Part shown: positions 20,519 through 29,687 of the stretch, piece after piece
How positions within the stretch are numbered: the first letter of the stretch is position 1
Layout: the number at the start of each line of letters is the position of its first letter
Assembly: GCF_006716785.1 (NCBI RefSeq)
Contig: NZ_VFPQ01000001.1
Location: forward strand, 682,001-746,000
DNA: 64,000 bases
Direction of reading: 5' to 3'
Source of the DNA: Thermopolyspora flexuosa
Lineage (GTDB): Bacteria; Actinomycetota; Actinomycetes; Streptosporangiales; Streptosporangiaceae
Made by a program: the position numbers and the translations under genes
Notes under the pieces: generated by a model
Databases searched by the model: none
What the model was told of the DNA's origin: nothing
The model's input: only the letters and a program-made list of their open reading frames with translations

Positions 20519-21361
20519 ATGAGGGTGTACGTCTCGGTGGACATGGAGGGCGTGACCGGTCTCACCGACCCGGAGGAGATGCACGCCGGGGGCCGCGGCT
20601 ACGAGCGCGGCTGCGAGCTGATGACCGGCGACGCCAACGCCGCGGTCGACGGCGCCTACGCCGCCGGGGCGACCTCCGTGGTCGTCAACGACGCGCACGG
20701 CTCCACCAAGAACCTCCGCATCGACCTGCTCGACCCCCGCGCCACGCTCATCCGCGGCCCGGGCAAGCCGATGCGCATGGCCGAGGGCCTCACCGCCGAC
20801 TTCCGGGCGGCCTGCTTCGTCGGGTACCACGCCCGGGCCGGCGTGCAGCACGGCGTGCTCAACCACACGTGGATGGGCAAGGAGATCCAGAACGTCTACC
20901 TCAACGGCGAGATCTGCGGCGAGACCCGGCTCGTCGCCGCGTTCGCCGGCTTCCTCGGCGTGCCGGTGGTGCTCGTCACCGGCGACGAGGCGGTCTGCGA
21001 GGAGGCCCGCGAGGTGCTCGGCGACGTGGAGACCGTCGCGGTCAAGCGCGGCATCGACAAGTTCGCCGCCGAGCTGCTGCCGCCGAGCGTCGCCCAGCGG
21101 CGCATCCGCGAGGCGACCGTGCGCGCGCTCAATCGCCTGGCGGACTTCCGCCCGTACACGGTGGAGCCGCCGTTCACGCTCGGCGTGGAGTGGAACTCCA
21201 CGGCGATCGCCGCCGGGTGCGCCATCATCCCCGGCACCCGGCAGGTCGGCCCCCGGCACACCGAGTTCACCACCGACGACTACCACGAGATCATGGCCCT
21301 GTTCGGCATCTACGCGATGATCGCCGGACAGGTGGCCTGCGGCAGCGGAGTGTACGGATGA
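20519..21361 (+). CDS. D-aminopeptidase, DppA type (peptidase family M55)
   Basis: 280 residues. The family signature SxDxEG is seen at SVDMEG (residues 6-11). By comparison with Bacillus DppA, D8, E10, H60 (NDAHGS) and H104 (GYHARAG) match zinc ligands, and H116 (VLNHTW) is the likely catalytic histidine. The enzyme releases D-amino acids such as D-Ala from small peptides in the cytoplasm. The stop overlaps the start of the amine oxidase gene by 4 bases (ATGA). A TATA-like stretch (GTGTATATG, near 20425) may be part of the promoter. Confidence 0.88.
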   Translation: MRVYVSVDMEGVTGLTDPEEMHAGGRGYERGCELMTGDANAAVDGAYAAGATSVVVNDAHGSTKNLRIDLLDPRATLIRGPGKPMRMAEGLTADFRAACFVGYHARAGVQHGVLNHTWMGKEIQNVYLNGEICGETRLVAAFAGFLGVPVVLVTGDEAVCEEAREVLGDVETVAVKRGIDKFAAELLPPSVAQRRIREATVRALNRLADFRPYTVEPPFTLGVEWNSTAIAAGCAIIPGTRQVGPRHTEFTTDDYHEIMALFGIYAMIAGQVACGSGVYG

Positions 21362-23010
21362 CCACCGAGGAAGGGCCGGACCCCCGACCGGCCCAGGAGG
21401 AGACAGGCAAGCCCGACCAGCCACCGCCCGCCCCGCCCACAAGACGCCGGCCCGGCCCGGTCACCCGGCGCGCCCTGCTCCTCGGCATCGGCGCGGCGGG
21501 CGGCGCGGGCGCGATGTACGCCGCGATGGGCGCGCTCGGCCTCGCCCCGCGCGAGCAGAAACGCGACTTCATCGCCCCCCGGCCCGGGGACTTCAGCCTC
21601 ACCGGCCGCGCCGCGGCCAAGGTGCTCATCCTCGGCGCCGGGGTCACCGGCCTCGCCTGCGCGTACGAGCTCGGCAAGGCGGGCTACGACTGCACCGTGA
21701 TCGAGGCCCGCGACCGGGTCGGCGGCCGGTGCCTCACGCTGCGCGGCGGCGACCGGTTCACCGAGATCGGCGACGAGCAGCAGGTCGTGCGGTTCGGCGA
21801 GGGCGGCTACTTCAACGCCGGACCGGCCCGGATCGCGCAGTGGATGGTCACCATGGACTACTGCCGCGAGCTCGGCGTCCCGGTCGAGGTGTTCATCAAC
21901 GACAACGCCCAGGCGTACGTCTACACCCGGGGCATGAAGGCCCCGATCCGCGCGGCCGCCTACCGCGCCGACATGTACGGCTACCTGTCGGAGCTGCTCG
22001 CCAAGGCGACCAACGCCGGGGCGCTCAACCGGCGGCTCACCCGGGCGGACCGCCAGGTGCTGCTCGACTTCCTCGCCGAGTTCGGCGACCTCGACCGCCG
22101 GACGTACGACTACGGCGGCTCGGACCGGCGCGGCTACGCGACCCCGCCGGGCGTGCAGCCGGGCAAGATGCTCGGCCCGGTGCCGTCGGTGTCCGAGGTG
22201 CTCGGCTACGACCTGCCCCGGGCGCTCACCAAGACCGCGAGCCAGGAGCAGGCCGCGCCGATGTTCCAGATGGTCGGCGGCATGGACGGCCTGGTGCGCG
22301 CGTTCGCCGAGCGGATCGGCGAGGACCGCATCCTCACCCGCACCAAGGTCACCCGCATCGACACCCTGCCCGACCGGGTCGACGTCACCTGCGAGGGCCC
22401 GGACGGCACGGTGGTGCACACCGCCGACTACTGCATCGCCACGCTCCCGCCGCACCTGATCGCCCGCATCCCCGGCAACCTCGGCGCCCCGGTGGTGAGC
22501 GCGCTCACCGCGGCCCAGCCCACCCCCGCCGGGAAGATCGCCATCGAGTACGACCGCCGCTGGTGGGAGCTCGAGGACAAGATCTTCGGCGGCAGCACCG
22601 AGACCGACCTCGACATCACCCGCATCTGGTACCCGTCGTACGGGTTCTTCGGTGAGCGGGGCATCCTCATCGGCTACTACACGATCGGCTCGGCGAAGGA
22701 CACCTTCACCCCGCTGCCGCACCGGGAACGGCACCGCCGGGCGCTCACCCAGGGCAAGAAGATCCACGGCGAGAAGTACCGGACCGGCGTGCTGTCGAGC
22801 GCCTCGGTGGCCTGGACGCGCCAGCCGTACATCGAGGGGGCCTGGGCGACGTTCACCGACCCGGGGGTGCTCGCCACGCTGCGCCGGCCCGCGGGCCGGG
22901 TGTACTTCGCGGGCGACTGGCTCACCAACCTCAACGCGTGGATCGCCGGCTCGCTCGAGTCCGCCCGGACCGTGGTCACCGACCTTCATCGCCGGGTGCT
23001 GTCCCAGTAG
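21358..23010 (+). CDS. Tat-exported flavin-dependent amine/amino-acid oxidase
   Basis: 550 residues from ATG 21358, which overlaps the dppA-like stop. A long Pro-rich N-terminus leads to a twin-arginine signal, VTRRALLLGIGAAGG (about residues 36-50), so the protein is probably exported folded with its FAD. The FAD-binding motif VLILGAGVTGLACAYELG starts near residue 90 and is followed by VIEARDRVGGR, typical of the monoamine oxidase/L-amino-acid oxidase family. The C-terminal YFAGDW completes the FAD site. The substrate cannot be told; coupling to a D-aminopeptidase hints at amino acids or peptides. Confidence 0.85.
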   Translation: MTTEEGPDPRPAQEETGKPDQPPPAPPTRRRPGPVTRRALLLGIGAAGGAGAMYAAMGALGLAPREQKRDFIAPRPGDFSLTGRAAAKVLILGAGVTGLACAYELGKAGYDCTVIEARDRVGGRCLTLRGGDRFTEIGDEQQVVRFGEGGYFNAGPARIAQWMVTMDYCRELGVPVEVFINDNAQAYVYTRGMKAPIRAAAYRADMYGYLSELLAKATNAGALNRRLTRADRQVLLDFLAEFGDLDRRTYDYGGSDRRGYATPPGVQPGKMLGPVPSVSEVLGYDLPRALTKTASQEQAAPMFQMVGGMDGLVRAFAERIGEDRILTRTKVTRIDTLPDRVDVTCEGPDGTVVHTADYCIATLPPHLIARIPGNLGAPVVSALTAAQPTPAGKIAIEYDRRWWELEDKIFGGSTETDLDITRIWYPSYGFFGERGILIGYYTIGSAKDTFTPLPHRERHRRALTQGKKIHGEKYRTGVLSSASVAWTRQPYIEGAWATFTDPGVLATLRRPAGRVYFAGDWLTNLNAWIAGSLESARTVVTDLHRRVLSQ

Positions 23011-23025
23011 GGCTAACCTGGCGCG

Positions 23026-23562
23026 ATGAAGCTCGAGTGGATTCCCGCCCTGGAGCGGCCGGATTTGCTCGCGCCGCCGGTGGAGCGCGCGCTGCGCGAG
23101 CTCGGCGACCTCGACGGCGAGGTGAGGGTGGCCGAGATCGACCCCGGGCTCGCGGACACGGCCGCGTTCTGCGAGCGGTACGGCGTGGCGTTGGAGGAGT
23201 CGGCGAACTGCGTCATCGTGGCGGGCCGGCGCGGCGGCGAGACCCGGTACGCCGCGGTGCTGGTGCTCGCGAGCACGCGGGCCGACGTGAACGGCGCGGT
23301 GCGGCGGCACCTGGGGGCGCGCAAGGCGTCGTTCGCCCCGCACGAGGAGGCGGTCGGGCTCACCGGCATGGAGTACGGCGGCATCACCCCGATCGGCCTG
23401 CCCGAGTCCTGGCCGGTGCTCGTCGACGAGGCGGTGGCCGCCGCGCCCTTCGTCGTGATCGGCAGCGGGCTGCGCCGCTCGAAGCTCGCGCTCTCCGGCG
23501 CGGCCCTGGCCCGCCTCAAGGCCGTCGAGGTGCTCCCGGTCGCGATGCCCGCGGCCTCGTGA
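23026..23562 (+). CDS. YbaK/EbsC-type aminoacyl-tRNA deacylase
   Basis: 178 residues with the YbaK fold: LEESANCVIVAGRR (30-70 region), ARKASFAPHEEAVGLTGMEY and the C-terminal VVIGSGLRRSKLALSGAAL characteristic of this family. Members hydrolyse mischarged aminoacyl-tRNAs (for example Cys- or Ala-tRNAPro). Lies 15 bases after the amine oxidase gene without a clear ribosome binding site, so it may be expressed with it. Confidence 0.8.
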   Translation: MKLEWIPALERPDLLAPPVERALRELGDLDGEVRVAEIDPGLADTAAFCERYGVALEESANCVIVAGRRGGETRYAAVLVLASTRADVNGAVRRHLGARKASFAPHEEAVGLTGMEYGGITPIGLPESWPVLVDEAVAAAPFVVIGSGLRRSKLALSGAALARLKAVEVLPVAMPAAS

Positions 23563-24008
23563 ATCGTTCGGCCGCGCAGGTCACGACATCGCGGAAAAAT
23601 CCAAACAATACGAATAAAAGAGGATGATTGCGGATAGTGGGTGATTGCGTCGGCGGCGCGGAGCCCGGCGCCCGCGCCGCCGCGCATCACCATGTGCGCT
23701 CGGTGACGAGGCAGGGGCCCGTTCGCGCGCACATCCGCCCCGCGTTCCCGGCCGCGCCTTCCCCGACGCCCTGGGATGTTCCAGGTCGCGGCGGAGGAAT
23801 GCGCGGTGTTACGGCTGAAACGTCGTCATATGCGCGAGGCGAAGGGCGAACACGCGGCGTAACGTGACCGAATCGGCACTCGCGTACGCCTTGCGTCATA
23901 TCGTCGTTTGGGAAAACGTGGGAGTTCCGGACGTTGAGTGGGGCGGGGGAACGTGGCCGATAGGTTCATTCATTGCCACATCCTTGAGTCGGTATGGTGC
24001 CTAGTGCC
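23563..24008. other. Intergenic region before the kinase cluster
   Basis: 446 bases without a convincing gene. The first 80 bases contain an AT-rich patch (ATCCAAACAATACGAATAAA near 23600) that stands out against the GC-rich background. The last 40 bases contain TATGGT (about 23993-23998), a possible -10 element upstream of the kinase ATG. The small open frames here lack ribosome binding sites and homology. Confidence 0.4.
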
Positions 24009-26297
24009 ATGAACCAGGAGGACCGACTCGGGCCTTACCGGCTGCTCAGGCGGCTCGGCGAGGGCGGCATGGGCGTCGTGCACCTCGCGGTCGACCCGCA
24101 GGGCAGGCAGGTCGCCGTGAAGATGCTGCGTGCCGAGGTCGCCGGCGACGACGTCGCCCGGCGGCGGCTCTCGCGTGAGGTGGAGACGATGCGGCGGGTC
24201 CGCAACGACCACATCGCCGAGGTCGTCGACGCCGACGTGACCGGCCTTCGCCCGTACATCGTGACCCGCTACGTGCCCGGCCGTCCCCTCGACGAGCTGG
24301 TGAAGCAGGAGGGCCCGCTCGACGAGGAGGCGCTGATCCGGGTCGGGTACGGCGTGGCGGACGCGCTCGCCGCCGTGCACGCCGCCGGGGTGGTCCACCG
24401 TGACCTCAAGCCGGCGAACGTGATGATGCTCGACGGCAAGCCGGTGCTGATCGACTTCGGCATCGCGCAGGCCGTCGACGCCACCCGGCTCACCCAGACC
24501 GGCATGTTCATCGGCACCCCGGGCTACCTCGCGCCGGAGATCATCGCGGGCCAGGAGGCGGGCCCGGCGGCCGACATCCACGCCTGGGCGGGCACGCTCA
24601 TCTTCGCCGCGACCGGCGAGCCGCCGTTCGGCAGGGGCACGCTGGAGATGATCTTCTTCAACATCACGGCGGGCCGGGCGAACGTCGACGGGGCGCCCGA
24701 GTCGCTGCGGCCGATCCTGCGCGCCGCGCTCAGCCGGGACCCCTCCCGCAGGCCGACCGCGACCGAGCTGGTGGAGCGCATGCGCCGGCTGATGCCCGCC
24801 CCGGCGGGGCCGGGCGCGCCCGCGCGTCCCCGGGTGCCGGACGAGGTCACCACGATGCCCGACCTCGGCCTGCGGTCCGCCGCCGCGTCGGCCACGGCGT
24901 CCCCGGCGGTCACCGGAGCCGCCGCGCCGGAGGCCACCCCGCGGGCGCCGCACGCGGCCGGATACCGCGCGGCCGCCCCGGCCGCCGCCCCGCGGACGCC
25001 GTCCCCGACCTCGCCGCCGGTCGTCTCGCCGCAGGGCCCGCCGGAGACCGCGCCCGCCCGGCCCGTGCACCCGCAGGCGGGCGGCCTCGGCGGCCCCGCC
25101 GTACCGGGGCCCGCTCCGACCGGGCGGCCGGACGAGCCGCCCACGGTCCCCGCGCCCGCGGCGCCCCGCAACCGGCCCGACGAGGCGGCCCCGCCGCCGG
25201 AGCAGCCGGGGGACGGCGACCCGTTCCCGACGGTCCGCGTCCCCGGCAAGGACCTGCGCAGCGCGGGCGTGCTGCGCGGCCCGCACCCGCAGCGTCCGCC
25301 CGGCCCGCCGGTCCCGCCGCGGCCGCCCGCGCCGCAGCCCGCGGGCGCGCACCTGGCGGACCTGGTGCGGCCACAGCACCGGCCCGGGCACGGCCCCGTC
25401 CCCGCGGCCCCGGTGGGCGGCAACGAGGGCGACATCCCGACCCGGCGGGTGCGCCTCGACGACCTCGCCGGCGTCGGCGGCCCGGCCCAGCCGCGGCCCG
25501 CGGCGTCCGGCGCCGGGCCCGCGCCCGCGCAGCCGCCGCCGGTCACCCCCGCCGAGCAGCCGCCGCCGCTCCGCCTGCCCGGGGCGGCCGCGGCGCAGGC
25601 CCCTGCGGTGCACGCCGCCGCGCCGCCCGGTCCGGTCCCGTCCCCGGCGCAGCCCGCCCCGGCCCCGTCCGCGGTGGCCGCCGCGCCCGAGCAGCGGCCG
25701 CAGCAGGAGGCGGCGCCCGGGGCGCTGCACACCCTGGTCCGGGCCCTGCTGCTGCTCGCCGTCACCGCGCTGACCGTGCGCGCGCCGCTGCCGATGCTGC
25801 TGATCACGCTCCCGGTCGCGGTGCTGCTCCGCGCCGGTGACATGGCGCGGCCGCAGCCCGCCACGGTCGGCGAGCTGTTCGGGGTGCTGGGGCGGCCGCG
25901 TCCGCTGCTCGCCGCCGCGGGGGCCACCGCGGCCCTGCTCCTCTACGGCGCGATCCTCGGGCTGCCGGTTACGCTGTTTGTGACGGTGTTCCTCGGCGGG
26001 GTCTCGACGCAGGTCGCACTCAGCGGAGGGATCGCCGTCGCCCTGTGGACGGTCTGCGCGGGGCCCGGAGTGGACGGTCCACGTAGGCAGATGCGGCGCA
26101 TGCTCGCATCGGCGCTCCCGACGCGGAGCGCGGCGTCGACGACGGCCGCGGTGGTCGGCCTGGTCGCGGTGGCGGCCACGCTGCTCGCCGTGGCCACGTT
26201 CGTCAGCCGGTCGCCACAGGTCTGGTGGCAGCCGCTCGACGCCAGTGGCCTGATCGACCTGCTCGACGGCCTGCGGCAGCGGGCGCAGGCGCAGTGA
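24009..26297 (+). CDS. Membrane Ser/Thr protein kinase (PASTA-less, PknB-like catalytic domain)
   Basis: 762 residues. Kinase domain at about 9-270: GEGGMGVVH loop, VAVKML with K38, VVHRDLKPANVMM with catalytic D132, LIDFGIAQ with D149, activation segment TQTGMFIGTPGYLAPE. A low-complexity Pro/Ala-rich linker (about 265-580) follows, then several hydrophobic segments (about 585-740) and a short extracytoplasmic or terminal tail. ATG at 24009 is chosen because the kinase domain begins at once. First of three tandem paralogues. Confidence 0.88.
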   Translation: MNQEDRLGPYRLLRRLGEGGMGVVHLAVDPQGRQVAVKMLRAEVAGDDVARRRLSREVETMRRVRNDHIAEVVDADVTGLRPYIVTRYVPGRPLDELVKQEGPLDEEALIRVGYGVADALAAVHAAGVVHRDLKPANVMMLDGKPVLIDFGIAQAVDATRLTQTGMFIGTPGYLAPEIIAGQEAGPAADIHAWAGTLIFAATGEPPFGRGTLEMIFFNITAGRANVDGAPESLRPILRAALSRDPSRRPTATELVERMRRLMPAPAGPGAPARPRVPDEVTTMPDLGLRSAAASATASPAVTGAAAPEATPRAPHAAGYRAAAPAAAPRTPSPTSPPVVSPQGPPETAPARPVHPQAGGLGGPAVPGPAPTGRPDEPPTVPAPAAPRNRPDEAAPPPEQPGDGDPFPTVRVPGKDLRSAGVLRGPHPQRPPGPPVPPRPPAPQPAGAHLADLVRPQHRPGHGPVPAAPVGGNEGDIPTRRVRLDDLAGVGGPAQPRPAASGAGPAPAQPPPVTPAEQPPPLRLPGAAAAQAPAVHAAAPPGPVPSPAQPAPAPSAVAAAPEQRPQQEAAPGALHTLVRALLLLAVTALTVRAPLPMLLITLPVAVLLRAGDMARPQPATVGELFGVLGRPRPLLAAAGATAALLLYGAILGLPVTLFVTVFLGGVSTQVALSGGIAVALWTVCAGPGVDGPRRQMRRMLASALPTRSAASTTAAVVGLVAVAATLLAVATFVSRSPQVWWQPLDASGLIDLLDGLRQRAQAQ

Positions 26298-26308
26298 CGG
26301 GGGAGCGA

Positions 26309-28198
26309 ATGCCGGACACGCTGGAGAGGATCGGTCCCTACCGGCTCGTGCGGCGCCTGGGAGAGGGCGGCATGGGCGTCGTCCACCTGGGCATCGAGCC
26401 GGGCGGTGGCCAGGTCGCGGTGAAGGTGCTGCACCCGCACGTCGCCGCCGACCTCAAGGCGCGGGACCGCCTCGTCCGCGAGGTGGAGACGATGCGGCGG
26501 GTGCGCAGCCCGCGGGTCGCCCAGGTCCTCGACGCCGAGCTGTCCGGGCCCACGCCGTACATCGTGACCCGGTACGCGCCGGGCCGCACGCTCGAGCGCA
26601 CCGTGCTCGAGGACGGCCCGCTCGCGCCCCGCGAGGTGATCCGGGTGGCGCGCGGCCTGTGCGAGGCGCTCGTCTCGATCCACGCGGCCAACGTGATCCA
26701 CCGCGACCTGAAGCCGGCGAACGTGATCCTCGTCGACGGCGACCCGCTGGTGATCGACTTCGGCATCGCCCACCTGGTGAACGCCACCCGGCTCACCCAG
26801 ACGGGCATGTTCATCGGCACCCCCGGCTACCTCGCCCCGGAGATCATCCGGGACGGGGAGATCAGCCAGGCGTGCGACGTGTTCGCGCTCGCCGCGACGG
26901 TGTTCTTCGCCGCGACCGGGCAGCCGCCGTTCGGCACCGGGCCGTTCGAGAAGATCTGTTACAGCATCCTCGAGGGCCGTGCCCAGCTCGACCTCGCCCC
27001 GCCGTGGCTGCGCAAGTGGCTCGCGGGCGCGTTCGAGGTGGACCCGTCGCTGCGGCCGACCGCGCAGACGATGCTGCGCATGGCCTACGCCCTCGACCCG
27101 GACGCCCCGGTGGCCCCGGATCCGGTGCTCGACCAGGGCACCCGGGTGCTGAACCAGGACGACCCCGGCACCCGCGTGCTCGACCCCGGCCCGCCCGGCA
27201 CCGGGACCCGGGTCCTCGACCCCGACCCCGGCCCGCGCACCCGCGTGCTCGACGACGGCGCGCAGCACCCGGCGGGCGGCACCCGCGTGCTCGAGGACGA
27301 CTACCGCGACCTGCTGCCGCCGGTGCGCTACGTCGAGCCGGCGCCTCCGCCGGCCCCGCCACCGGCGCCGCCGGCCGCGCCTCCGCACGCGCGGCCCGCG
27401 CCGCCACCGCCGTACCCGGACCAGCGGGTCGCCGGGTACCCGCCCCCGCCGCCGGCGGGCGCGCCCCGGCCGGACCTGCCGCCGCCCGCGTCCCCGCCTC
27501 CTGCGGCCCGGCCGCACGCGCCGGAGCGGCCCCGGCCGGTGTACCGCACCCGGCACCCGGTGATCGCCGCGCTGCTGCTCACCATCCTCGTCGCGCTGGC
27601 CTGCGTGCTGCCGGTGCCGGTGAGCGCGTTCGCCGTGGTCGCCGCGCTCTGCCTGCGGGTCGCCGACCACCTGCTCGGCGACCTCGCCGACCGCCGCTCG
27701 CTCGGCGGCGCGAGCGCGGGCGACGGGCTGTGGGTGGTGCTCGGCACCCCCTGGGCGCTGCTGAAGTCCGCGTTCGCCACGATCGTGACCCTGCCGGTCG
27801 CGGCGATGTTCGCCATGATCGTGTGGGGCGCGCTGACCTATATCGGCAACCTGACCACCGACGTCGCCGCGGCCTACGCCGCGGGCGCGTTCACCGCCGG
27901 GCTGTTCGTGCTGCCGGGCGGCAGCCGGCCGCGCCGGGCGGTGCGGAACGCCCTCACCGGCCTGATCCGCAGCCCCGGCGCCGCGATGGTGACCACGCTC
28001 AGCGTGGGCACGGTCGCGTTCTTCACGGTGATGTTCTGCCTCAACAACCGGGCCTCCTGGGTGCCCTGGCGGCCGCCGTCACAGGTGATCGACGACCTGA
28101 TCCGGCGCGGTCAGGACTCGGTCGCCGGACTGCTCGGGGGGATCATCGGGGACCTGATGGACACGCTCGGCATGGGGTTCCTCAACTTCTGGGCCTGA
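26309..28198 (+). CDS. Membrane Ser/Thr protein kinase with TRVL-repeat linker
   Basis: 629 residues. Kinase motifs: GEGGMGVVH, VAVKVL (K39), VIHRDLKPANVIL (D133), VIDFGIAH (D150), TQTGMFIGTPGYLAPE, nearly identical to the upstream kinase, so a recent duplication. The linker contains five copies of TRVL followed by an acidic or Asn residue (T278 to T325), then a Pro-rich stretch, and four or more hydrophobic segments near the C-terminus. ATG 26309 is preceded by GGGGGAG; a GTG at 26294 overlapping the upstream stop is an alternative. The repeated threonines are candidate phosphorylation sites. Confidence 0.88.
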   Translation: MPDTLERIGPYRLVRRLGEGGMGVVHLGIEPGGGQVAVKVLHPHVAADLKARDRLVREVETMRRVRSPRVAQVLDAELSGPTPYIVTRYAPGRTLERTVLEDGPLAPREVIRVARGLCEALVSIHAANVIHRDLKPANVILVDGDPLVIDFGIAHLVNATRLTQTGMFIGTPGYLAPEIIRDGEISQACDVFALAATVFFAATGQPPFGTGPFEKICYSILEGRAQLDLAPPWLRKWLAGAFEVDPSLRPTAQTMLRMAYALDPDAPVAPDPVLDQGTRVLNQDDPGTRVLDPGPPGTGTRVLDPDPGPRTRVLDDGAQHPAGGTRVLEDDYRDLLPPVRYVEPAPPPAPPPAPPAAPPHARPAPPPPYPDQRVAGYPPPPPAGAPRPDLPPPASPPPAARPHAPERPRPVYRTRHPVIAALLLTILVALACVLPVPVSAFAVVAALCLRVADHLLGDLADRRSLGGASAGDGLWVVLGTPWALLKSAFATIVTLPVAAMFAMIVWGALTYIGNLTTDVAAAYAAGAFTAGLFVLPGGSRPRRAVRNALTGLIRSPGAAMVTTLSVGTVAFFTVMFCLNNRASWVPWRPPSQVIDDLIRRGQDSVAGLLGGIIGDLMDTLGMGFLNFWA

Positions 28199-28217
28199 CG
28201 ACCGCAGGAGGGAGTGC

Positions 28218-29468
28218 ATGAGCGCGCCGGAGCTCCTCGGCCCCTACCGGATGCTCTCCCCGATCGGGGCGGGCGGCTTCGGCGAGGTGCACCTCGCCCT
28301 CGACCCCGAGGGACGCACCGTGGCGGTGAAGGTGCTCCACCCGCACATCGCCGCCGACGAGGCCGCGGTGGCCCGGCTCGCCCGCGAGGTGGAGACGATG
28401 CGCCGGGTGCGCGGCCCGCACATCGCCGAGATCGTCGACGCCGCGCTCTCCGGCGACCGGCCCTACCTCGTCACCCGGTACGTGCAGGGCCGCTCGCTCG
28501 CCGTCGTGGTGGCGCAGGACGGCCCGCTGCGCGGCGACGCCCTGGTACGGCTCGCGCACGGCCTCGCCGAGGCGCTCGCGCTCATCCACGACGCGGGCGT
28601 GGTGCACCGGGACCTGAAGCCCGCGAACGTGCTGCTCGCCGACGGCGAGCCGTACGTGATCGACTTCGGCATCGCGCACGCGCTCGACTCGGCCTCGCTG
28701 ACCGCGTCCGGGGCCGTGGTCGGCACCCCCGGCTACCTCGCCCCCGAGGTGCTCGAGGGCCGCGAGGCGGGCCCGGCGGCCGACGTGTTCTCCTGGGCCG
28801 CCACGCTCGCGTACGCCGCCACCGGGCGCCAGCCGTACGGGACGGGACCGGCCCCGGCGGTCGCCTACCGGGTGGTGCACCACGAGCCGGACCTCGACGG
28901 CGTGCCCGAGTGGCTGCGCCCGCTGCTCGCCGACTGCCTCGTCACCGACCCCGAGGCCCGGCCCACCGCGGCCGAGCTGTGCACGCGGCTCGGCGTGGCC
29001 GTGCCGGAGCGCACCGAGGTGCTGCCGCCCGCCGCGCACCCGAACGGCGGGCCGGTCAACCGGCTGCACGAGGCCGAGACCCGCGAGTGGCGCCCGGGCA
29101 TGCGGCGGCCCCGCAAGCCGTCGCGCAAGCCCCGGGCGGAGTCGCCGTGGGCCGAGCACCAGAGGCGGGTGCACCGCCGCTGGGTGATCGGCTCCGGCTT
29201 CGCCGCCGCGCTGCTCTCCGCCGCGGCGAGCGACCCGCTGCCCGAGGTGGCGATCCTGCTGCTCGGCACGTACGGCCTGGCCATGCTCATCGACGCCGGG
29301 TTCGGGCTCGCCGCCAAATCGCGTTCGCGGGTGGTGCTCGACCTGGCCGCGGGGTTCGGCGCGATCGGGCTGAGCCTGCTCCTCACCGCGCTGTTCAGCC
29401 CGCTCGCCCTGCTGCTCGCCGTGGGCACGGTCGTGCTCGTCGTGGTGCTGTTCGCCTTCGCGGGCTGA
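28218..29468 (+). CDS. Membrane Ser/Thr protein kinase, short form
   Basis: 416 residues. Motifs: IGAGGFGEVH, VAVKVL (K38), VVHRDLKPANVLL, VIDFGIAH, GTPGYLAPE. The activation segment (SLTASGAVVGTPG) differs from the TQTGMFIGTPG of its two neighbours, so it is the most diverged of the three. After a short basic linker come two or three hydrophobic segments, the last ending the protein (VVLVVVLFAFAG). Strong ribosome binding site (AGGAGGGA). Gap to the second kinase 19 bases: probable operon. Confidence 0.87.
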   Translation: MSAPELLGPYRMLSPIGAGGFGEVHLALDPEGRTVAVKVLHPHIAADEAAVARLAREVETMRRVRGPHIAEIVDAALSGDRPYLVTRYVQGRSLAVVVAQDGPLRGDALVRLAHGLAEALALIHDAGVVHRDLKPANVLLADGEPYVIDFGIAHALDSASLTASGAVVGTPGYLAPEVLEGREAGPAADVFSWAATLAYAATGRQPYGTGPAPAVAYRVVHHEPDLDGVPEWLRPLLADCLVTDPEARPTAAELCTRLGVAVPERTEVLPPAAHPNGGPVNRLHEAETREWRPGMRRPRKPSRKPRAESPWAEHQRRVHRRWVIGSGFAAALLSAAASDPLPEVAILLLGTYGLAMLIDAGFGLAAKSRSRVVLDLAAGFGAIGLSLLLTALFSPLALLLAVGTVVLVVVLFAFAG

Positions 29469-29490
29469 TGCGGCGGGGCGCCGAAGCGAC

Positions 29491-29511
29491 CCGAACATAG
29501 TTCGGTAGAGT
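29491..29511 (+). promoter_or_regulatory. Dyad and -10 box, probable etfBA promoter
   Basis: The perfect dyad CCGAAC-ATA-GTTCGG (29491-29505) abuts TAGAGT (29506-29511), a TANNNT-type -10 box. A second dyad TACCC-GT-GGGTA lies at about 29538-29549. A repressor bound at the first dyad would cover the promoter. The regulator is unknown. Confidence 0.45.
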
Positions 29512-29687
29512 GGCCTCCGGCGGGGTTGTCCGGATGCTACCCGTGGGTAACATGGCGGTGGTGTCCGCCGGCGGGCCTCGCCACCGAGCGTGGCACGTGG
29601 AGCACGCCCGAGTGACCGGCGCCCGTCGCACCCGCGGCGGACGCGAGCGAGCATGGGAGGTCGTCTGCCGACCATGGACGGAGCGAA

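Noticed and set aside
29491..29505. LexA/SOS box before etfBA
   Set aside because: The dyad CGAAC-ATA-GTTCG has a 3-base centre; the actinobacterial SOS box needs 4 (TCGAAC-N4-GTTCGA).
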